The notes under the pieces were generated by a model that made no database searches, was not told where the DNA came from, and saw only the letters and a program-made list of their open reading frames with translations. From positions 1 to 18,675 of the forward strand of contig LNZQ01000002.1 of the NCBI GenBank assembly GCA_002007315.1: a stretch of 18,675 bases of DNA, in the 5' to 3' direction. The stretch's first letter is position 1. Every line of letters begins with the position of its first letter. Below are positions 13,730-18,675 of this stretch, in pieces. Made by a program: the position numbers and the translations under genes. The DNA is from Epulopiscium sp. Nele67-Bin004. Lineage in GTDB: Bacteria > Bacillota_A > Clostridia > Lachnospirales > Cellulosilyticaceae.

Positions 13730-15955
13730 TTAATCTTCCCAATACACTTGGATTTTATCACCGTTTTTAAGTGTATCGGTGAATGCTGCGTCTTTGCCAT
13801 TTAATTTTAGACAAATGTTACCTTTTTTTGCTTTCAAGTTAAAATCCAAATGATCAAATACACTTACAAACATTGTGCCAGGCTTGTTTGGCATCATAAT
13901 AGTTTTGCCATTCGCCTCAACCGTCAAAAATTCATTTCTACTGCTACCAAAAGGTGATGTTGATACTGGAGCTGATGGTGACTGTAACGACTCTAAACTT
14001 TTAATTAGAGGGTCTACCTTTGGTGTAGTCGCTTTAGGTGGCTCTGTTTTTGCAATAAAGCTCGGTATAGGCTCTGGGCGTGATAAAGGTTTATACTCTA
14101 TCGCTGGCTCTATTTTGGGTTTGTGTTCTATTACTGGCTTATGCTCTACTATCGGTGTTTGCTCAACAACTGGTGTACTTTCAACTTTTGGTTTTGGCTC
14201 AACTGCTGGTTTTGTTTCTTTTTGTGCTGATACTAAAGTAATTTTGTCATTTTGCTTTAGTACATACTTTTTATCGACCTTTTCACCATTAACTAATACA
14301 TTAGAACCACTACTATTAGTAAAAAATTGTATTAGCATGTCCAAATCTTTAGAACCAATACGTATTAAATCGTCATTTGGTTGTATTTGATAGTTAAAAT
14401 CTAATACATCGCCTTGTTTCAAAAATATAGGAAGTTCTACTGGGTCACCCTCAATTGTAACCTTAACTATATCTTCTGTAAACTCCAAAAGTGTTGCCGA
14501 GCCATTTTTGCCATTTTCAGCAGGAGTAATTGTAATTTTATCTGCATTTTTAACTTTATCAGCAAGTCCAACTTCTGTACCATTTAATATTACTGTACCA
14601 ACTTCTCCTAGGCTACCCCTAACTTTACAACGTTCGCCATTAATTTTAAACATCAAACTACTTCCTCTAGTTGGAAATAAATTTGTATGCTCATATCCAG
14701 CTTCAATAAGTGCATCTAAAACTGAAATTCCGTTTGTTTCGAGAAGTTGCACATTAATTTTGTTGACTTCTAACACGATAACTTGCTCTTTTTTAGCTTG
14801 TGCCCCAACAATACATATTCCGTAAGGTGTCACCATTTGTGGACCTTCAACAGCCATAATTTTATCTTCAATTGCTTCAACTTGTTCTCCATGTCTAAGT
14901 GCCACACGCTGTGGGTCAAGCCCCACTTTTTCAGCTATTTTTTCAGTTAAGCCGATAACTTGGCTACCCCCTCCAACGCAAAATATTGCTTTTGGTACTT
15001 CATTATTAAGTTCAAGAATTTTTTCACCTATCATATTTGCAAGATTAGTTATAACTGGTTCGATAAGTGCCAAAATTTCACCTTTTTTAACACTGTATTC
15101 ATAACCCATTATATCAGAAAATTCAATAATATCATTCGTTATAACTTCTTGTTTAATTCTGTCGGCTGTGTTAAAATCAATTAAATATTTTTGTACTAAT
15201 GTTTCTGTTATTTTGTCACCCGCAAAAGGTATCATTCCATAACTTAACACGGTTCCATCTTTAGTTATTGCGATATCTGATGTTCCTGCTCCAACGTCGA
15301 CTAATGCAAGGTTTAACATTCGCAAATGTTGTGGGATAATCGCATTCATTGCGGCAATCGGCTCTAGTGTCAGATGTTTTACTTCAAGTCCCACTAAGTC
15401 TGTTACTGCGTACAAACTTTCAACGACTGTTTTTGGTAAAAATGTTGCGAGAAGTTTTACGCTAACACTTTTTCCTCTGTGTCCCTCAAGATTAGTAATT
15501 AAATATCCTTCTAAATAATAGTGCATTACAGAATGTCCAACACAAAAATAATTGTCCGAACTTTCGTTTACTTCTTTTTCAAGTGCCTCTTTAGCTAGTT
15601 CAACTGCGTAAAGCTCTAGGGCGTCAACGTCCATACGTGTGTGTTTTATTGGTTCATCGTATGTTTTATCAATTTGTATAACTTGCGTATTAAGTACCCT
15701 TCCTGCTGCTGCAATTGCAACTTCTGTAAGATTTTGTCCAACTTCTTTTTCGAGCGTTTCTTTAACTATTTTAACCGTATAGGCAACTTTTTCTATGTCA
15801 TGTACTTGTCCGTCCATCATGGCACGCTCTTGATGTTCAACTCGAACACTTTTTACCACAACAAACTTGGTTTCTGTTTGATAGCCTACAACTCCTATTA
15901 TCGTCCTAGTTCCAATGTCTAGTCCAAAAACTAATTCTTTATTAATTGTAATCAA
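13730..15955 (-). CDS. FtsA-like actin-fold ATPase with C-terminal beta-grasp-like extension
   Basis: An actin-family ATPase related to cell division protein FtsA, 741 residues from the chosen start, against about 420 for ordinary FtsA. The core (~residues 8-386) has the phosphate 1 motif FGLDIGTRTIIGVVG, phosphate 2 LALVDVGAGTSDIAI, the adenosine motif AIFCVGGGSQVIGL, and an FtsA-type 1C-like insert. After the core come two units ending NGTEVGLADKVKNADKITI and NGEKVDKKYVLKQNDKITL, then a Pro/Glu/Lys-rich linker (~580-674), and a third unit ending NGKDAAFTDTLKNGDKIQV. The FtsA membrane-targeting amphipathic helix is absent at the C-terminus. The frame opens at an ATG at 16003, but that lacks a ribosome binding site and lies within the likely promoter; TTG 15955 has AGG 6 bp upstream (AGGAAAGAG). 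It probably has a role in division or cell shape alongside canonical FtsA. Confidence 0.85.
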   Translation of the reverse strand: MITINKELVFGLDIGTRTIIGVVGYQTETKFVVVKSVRVEHQERAMMDGQVHDIEKVAYTVKIVKETLEKEVGQNLTEVAIAAAGRVLNTQVIQIDKTYDEPIKHTRMDVDALELYAVELAKEALEKEVNESSDNYFCVGHSVMHYYLEGYLITNLEGHRGKSVSVKLLATFLPKTVVESLYAVTDLVGLEVKHLTLEPIAAMNAIIPQHLRMLNLALVDVGAGTSDIAITKDGTVLSYGMIPFAGDKITETLVQKYLIDFNTADRIKQEVITNDIIEFSDIMGYEYSVKKGEILALIEPVITNLANMIGEKILELNNEVPKAIFCVGGGSQVIGLTEKIAEKVGLDPQRVALRHGEQVEAIEDKIMAVEGPQMVTPYGICIVGAQAKKEQVIVLEVNKINVQLLETNGISVLDALIEAGYEHTNLFPTRGSSLMFKINGERCKVRGSLGEVGTVILNGTEVGLADKVKNADKITITPAENGKNGSATLLEFTEDIVKVTIEGDPVELPIFLKQGDVLDFNYQIQPNDDLIRIGSKDLDMLIQFFTNSSGSNVLVNGEKVDKKYVLKQNDKITLVSAQKETKPAVEPKPKVESTPVVEQTPIVEHKPVIEHKPKIEPAIEYKPLSRPEPIPSFIAKTEPPKATTPKVDPLIKSLESLQSPSAPVSTSPFGSSRNEFLTVEANGKTIMMPNKPGTMFVSVFDHLDFNLKAKKGNICLKLNGKDAAFTDTLKNGDKIQVYWED
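13936..14206 (-). repeat. Pro/Glu/Lys-rich degenerate repeat linker in the FtsA-like gene
   Basis: The encoded linker contains a run of imperfect 6-7-residue units: VEPKPK, VESTP, VVEQTP, IVEHKP, VIEHKP, KIEPAIEYKP. The DNA is correspondingly repetitive. It links the second and third C-terminal units and is probably an extended, flexible spacer whose length may vary between strains. Confidence 0.7.
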
Positions 15956-15988
15956 CTCTTTCCTATCAAATTTGTTTACTACTATTCT

Positions 15989-16019
15989 ACTATAAATCGT
16001 CATAAATAGAAAGACTCAA
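15989..16019 (-). promoter_or_regulatory. Possible promoter of the FtsA-like / pepD / permease genes
   Basis: On the minus strand, TTGAGT (16019-16014) and TATAGT (15994-15989) are separated by 19 bp. It lies between the upstream terminator and the TTG start. The spacing is long, so the match is weak. If real, it excludes the ATG at 16003. Confidence 0.3.
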
Positions 16020-16047
16020 ATTTTGCAAAATATTGTAACACAAAATT

Positions 16048-16089
16048 AAACAGGTAGACTGTAAGCAAATGTTTGCAGTCTACCTGTTT
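16048..16089. terminator. Strong hairpin terminator after the foldase gene
   Basis: AAACAGGTAGACTG (16048-16061) pairs perfectly with CAGTCTACCTGTTT (16076-16089), a 14-bp stem. Inside it, GCAAA and TTTGC can form an alternative inner pairing. On the minus strand it ends the mfd-foldase transcript (tail AATTTTG). On the plus strand the tail is a much better T-tract (16087-16099), so it should also stop antisense transcription. Confidence 0.85.
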
Positions 16090-16096
16090 TTTATTT

Positions 16097-17167
16097 TTAT
16101 TGAAGTGGTTCTTCTCTTGTTATAATATAAACATCTTCAAAAGCATCTGTTTTTTCTACAACTGCCGAATCCATAAGATCCATAAGCTCTTGCTCTGCAA
16201 ATATAATTCTTGCAAACGCAATATATTCTTCTCTGATTTGGTTGTCATCAGCTGCAATGTGAACTATCGTTTGCCCAATGTGATATCCAAAAGTTGACTC
16301 AACTAGCTCTGGCCAAATTTCACCCTCATTTGAACCAAATGCCGCTTCTTCAAAAGGTGCAACCATTTCGCCACGGTAGAAAGTGTATTCTCCATTTGCC
16401 AGTGCCGAACCTGGGTCTTCTGAATATTCAGCCGCTAACTGCCCAATATCTTCACCGCTTTTAACACGGTCTAACAACTCTTGTGCTAACGCTTCTTTTT
16501 CAGCTTTTGCTTCATCGTCAAGCACTTGCCCAAAATCATCTAGTGTTGAAATTAAAATGTGTCTTGCTGTTACAAGTTCATAGCTTGAGCGTGCTGCCTC
16601 AACATTTTCCACGATTTCTTCTTCTGATGGCATATAGCTTTCACCAAGTTTTTCTTGAACTTTTGTAGATAATTCAGCTCCAATCAACAGTTTTTCAACG
16701 TCATCTTGAGTAAACAAGTATGTGTTTGCAATTTCCCCATTGATAGCCATAAAGTCTGCTGCTTGTTGTGCGATTAGTGCTTGCTCATCATCAGTTAGAT
16801 TTGCACCTATTGAGTCAGCAACGTCAGTTACTACTACAGCAAGTAGCACTGAGTCTAGTGCTCTTTCTTTTGCAAGGCTTGCGATAGTTTGCCCTTCAAT
16901 CTCAATGTCCATTATTGTTCCGATATCTGTACCCATTTGCATTTCAAAAAAACTTTGTGCACTCCATAAATAAGTTCTGTACAATGACTCTGGAATTTCC
17001 ACTCCGTTAATTACAGCAACAACGTCTTGGCTAAGATCTGCATTTGATGCACTATTTGCAGTTGTTTGTTGTACTGTTGTACTGTTTGTTGTTTGATCTG
17101 ATGAGCAACCTATTAAAGATGTTACCCCTAACATAAGTGCCGCTAATATTAAACCTTTTCTTTTCAT
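16097..17167 (-). CDS. Lipoprotein peptidyl-prolyl isomerase (PrsA/SurA-like parvulin foldase)
   Basis: Extracytoplasmic foldase of 356 residues. The signal peptide MKRKGLILAALMLGVTSLIGC ends in a lipobox (LIGC, lipidated Cys21), followed by a Thr/Ser/Gln-rich tether. A SurA-N-like helical region (~47-190) contains VAVINGVEIPESLY. The PpiC parvulin domain (~197-303) shows ARHILI, AAEYSEDPGS, MVAPFEEAAF and FGYHIGQTI. It should assist folding of secreted proteins at the outer face of the membrane. The usual GG-LG element reads NGEYT here, a small departure. AAGGAGAG precedes the ATG. The gene starts 12 bp after the mfd stop, an adjacency seen in many Clostridia, and ends at a strong hairpin. 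Confidence 0.92.
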   Translation of the reverse strand: MKRKGLILAALMLGVTSLIGCSSDQTTNSTTVQQTTANSASNADLSQDVVAVINGVEIPESLYRTYLWSAQSFFEMQMGTDIGTIMDIEIEGQTIASLAKERALDSVLLAVVVTDVADSIGANLTDDEQALIAQQAADFMAINGEIANTYLFTQDDVEKLLIGAELSTKVQEKLGESYMPSEEEIVENVEAARSSYELVTARHILISTLDDFGQVLDDEAKAEKEALAQELLDRVKSGEDIGQLAAEYSEDPGSALANGEYTFYRGEMVAPFEEAAFGSNEGEIWPELVESTFGYHIGQTIVHIAADDNQIREEYIAFARIIFAEQELMDLMDSAVVEKTDAFEDVYIITREEPLQ

Positions 17168-17179
17168 TTCGTTCTCTCC

Positions 17180-18675
17180 TTATTTTTGAGGGTTTGCAAA
17201 CCCTTCCATAGTTTTTAGTATGTTTTTTATAAACTTTAAAATTTCACTTCTTTTTATGTCTTTAACGTTAAAGGCGATAGCTACTTGCTTGCCTAATGAT
17301 ATTTTTGCATTATGAAGTTTTGCCACTTGTGGTAATATCTCTGGATCTAAGTTTACCACTTCATCAAATTTTATCACTATAATGTGTTGATTATGTGATA
17401 TTAACGATATTTCTAATTTGTTAGCCAACGCTTTTATGATTGCAATATCTATCAAATTGTTTAAATATAGCGGTATATCCCCATATCTATCAACCAATTC
17501 ATCAATTATATCTTCAACATCTTGCTCGTTTCTAATGCCTGCAATTTTTTTGTAAATGTCTAAACGTTGCATTTCCGAATGAATATAATTTTGAGGAATA
17601 TAAGCATTAATTTTCATTTCAATTGTAGTGTCAATTGGTATTTGAATTTCTTCGCCCTGCTCTGCTAGTATAGCTTCTTTAAGCATTTTTGAGTATAAAT
17701 CATACCCAACTTGCTCCATATGACCATGTTGTCTTGCCCCAAGTAGGTCACCTGCTCCTCGAATTTCCAAGTCACGCATAGCAATTTTAAATCCTGCTCC
17801 AAGTTGTGTAAACTGTTTCATAGCTTGCAGACGTTTTTCGGCATCTTCTTTTAGTGCTTTGTCTTTTTTGTACATAAGATAAGCATAAGCAGTTCTATCC
17901 GAACGCCCAACACGCCCTCTAAGCTGATACAATTGGCTCAGTCCCATTTTATCTGCATCATTAATAATAATAGTGTTTGCATTTGCGATATCAAGCCCTG
18001 TTTCTATAATAGTCGTGCAAACAAGTACTGTTATTTCTTTGTTTGTAAAATCTATCATTATTTTTTCAAGCTCTCGTTCACTCATTTGCCCATGTGCATA
18101 AGCAACTTTTGCAGCAGGAACCATTTTACTAATTTGCATACATTTTTCTTCTATGTTTTTTACTTGATTGTACAAAAAGTACACTTGCCCAGACCTGTTT
18201 ATTTCACGATTAATAGCATCTTTAATAAACTCGTCACTATATTCCATAACATATGTTTGTACGGGACGTCTATCTTGAGGGGCTTCTTCAATAATACTCA
18301 TATCTCGTATACCTATCAAACTCATATGGAGCGTACGAGGTATAGGGGTTGCCGTTAACGTTAATACATCTACTTCTGTTCTAAATTGTTTTAGTTTTTC
18401 TTTGTGTGTTACTCCAAATCGTTGTTCTTCATCAATAATTACTAAGCCCAAATCATTAAATTTTACATCTTTTGAGAGCAGCCTATGCGTACCAATAACG
18501 ATATTTATTTGTCCACGGTGCAATAAATCAATAGTATCTTTCGTTTGCTTTGGCGTTCTAAAACGTGACAACAACCCTACATGTATCCCGTTTTCTTCCA
18601 TTCGTTCAACAAATCGTTCATAATGTTGCTGTGCCAAAATCGTAGTCGGAACAAGGTATGCAACTTGTTTTGAGT
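17180..18675 (-). CDS. mfd: Transcription-repair coupling factor Mfd, C-terminal part (cut by window edge)
   Basis: Mfd removes RNA polymerase stalled at DNA lesions and recruits the UvrABC repair system. The visible 497 codons are the C-terminal part: the frame continues without a stop to the window edge, where it reads SKQVAYLVPTTILAQQHY (helicase motif Ia). A TTG at 18637 is internal and is not a start. Helicase motifs follow: IVIGTHRLL, DEEQRFG (motif II), TATPIPRTLHM (motif III), then VLVCTTIIETGLDIANANTIII and QLYQLRGRVGRSDRTAYAYL (motifs V-VI), the RecG/Mfd TRG motif region (MRDLEIRGAGDLLGARQHGH), and the C-terminal TRCF domain (~residues 320-480). The N-terminal UvrB-like and polymerase-binding domains lie outside the window. 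Confidence 0.97.
   Translation of the reverse strand, partial: SKQVAYLVPTTILAQQHYERFVERMEENGIHVGLLSRFRTPKQTKDTIDLLHRGQINIVIGTHRLLSKDVKFNDLGLVIIDEEQRFGVTHKEKLKQFRTEVDVLTLTATPIPRTLHMSLIGIRDMSIIEEAPQDRRPVQTYVMEYSDEFIKDAINREINRSGQVYFLYNQVKNIEEKCMQISKMVPAAKVAYAHGQMSERELEKIMIDFTNKEITVLVCTTIIETGLDIANANTIIINDADKMGLSQLYQLRGRVGRSDRTAYAYLMYKKDKALKEDAEKRLQAMKQFTQLGAGFKIAMRDLEIRGAGDLLGARQHGHMEQVGYDLYSKMLKEAILAEQGEEIQIPIDTTIEMKINAYIPQNYIHSEMQRLDIYKKIAGIRNEQDVEDIIDELVDRYGDIPLYLNNLIDIAIIKALANKLEISLISHNQHIIVIKFDEVVNLDPEILPQVAKLHNAKISLGKQVAIAFNVKDIKRSEILKFIKNILKTMEGFANPQK

Noticed and set aside
13875..14390. 171-residue plus-strand open frame with Gly/Thr/Ser repeats
   Set aside because: It is the reverse of the FtsA-like linker and C-terminal units; the apparent repeats come from the Pro/Glu/Lys repeats on the coding strand.
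17933..18358. 141-residue plus-strand open frame
   Set aside because: Antisense to conserved Mfd helicase motifs, Cys/Phe/Tyr-rich shadow frame.

Overview
The window is AT-rich, densely coding chromosomal DNA from a low-GC Gram-positive bacterium, most likely in Clostridia (Bacillota). The pointers are strong AGGAGG/AAGGAG ribosome binding sites, short intergenic gaps, a lipoprotein parvulin next to mfd, an M23-type envelope protein and an FtsA-like protein with a long C-terminal extension. The family is not certain; Lachnospirales-type relatives fit best. Most genes are housekeeping genes on the minus strand.

Layout. On the minus strand, read right to left from 5931 to 58, is a tight cluster: a TIGR01212-type radical SAM protein, a membrane-anchored degenerate M23 (LytM) protein, an RsmB/RsmF-type rRNA m5C methyltransferase, an RsuA-type pseudouridine synthase and a YgiQ-type radical SAM protein. 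Gaps are 4 to about 43 bp and the last two genes overlap. At 6020-6235 (+) is a small DUF378 membrane protein ending at a bidirectional terminator. The interval 6284-7842 is an insulated accessory cassette: a PD-(D/E)XK nuclease of the Rpn type (+) and a divergent small two-helix membrane protein (-). Next come a GlgX/isoamylase-type debranching enzyme (-), tyrS (+), and a second minus-strand series read right to left: mfd (cut by the window edge), a PrsA/SurA-like lipoprotein foldase, the FtsA-like protein, a PepD dipeptidase and an AI-2E-family permease.

How the genes fit together. The first cluster joins rRNA modification with two radical SAM enzymes of poorly defined function. The mfd-foldase pair is coupled (12 bp gap) and ends at a strong hairpin, after which the FtsA-like, pepD and permease genes form a second likely operon. 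tyrS and the permease converge on one hairpin that contains both stop codons.

Most interesting part. The Rpn-like locus has (i) terminators on both sides, (ii) two divergent promoters that share the same -35 bases, with a 15-nt inverted repeat centred on them, and (iii) an in-frame internal ATG with a near-perfect Shine-Dalgarno that would make an 85-residue C-terminal product. Point (iii) matches the architecture described for E. coli Rpn nucleases, where an intragenic small protein restrains the toxic full-length nuclease in phage defence. The divergent membrane protein is an extra component I do not recognise. The toxin/immunity reading is inference.
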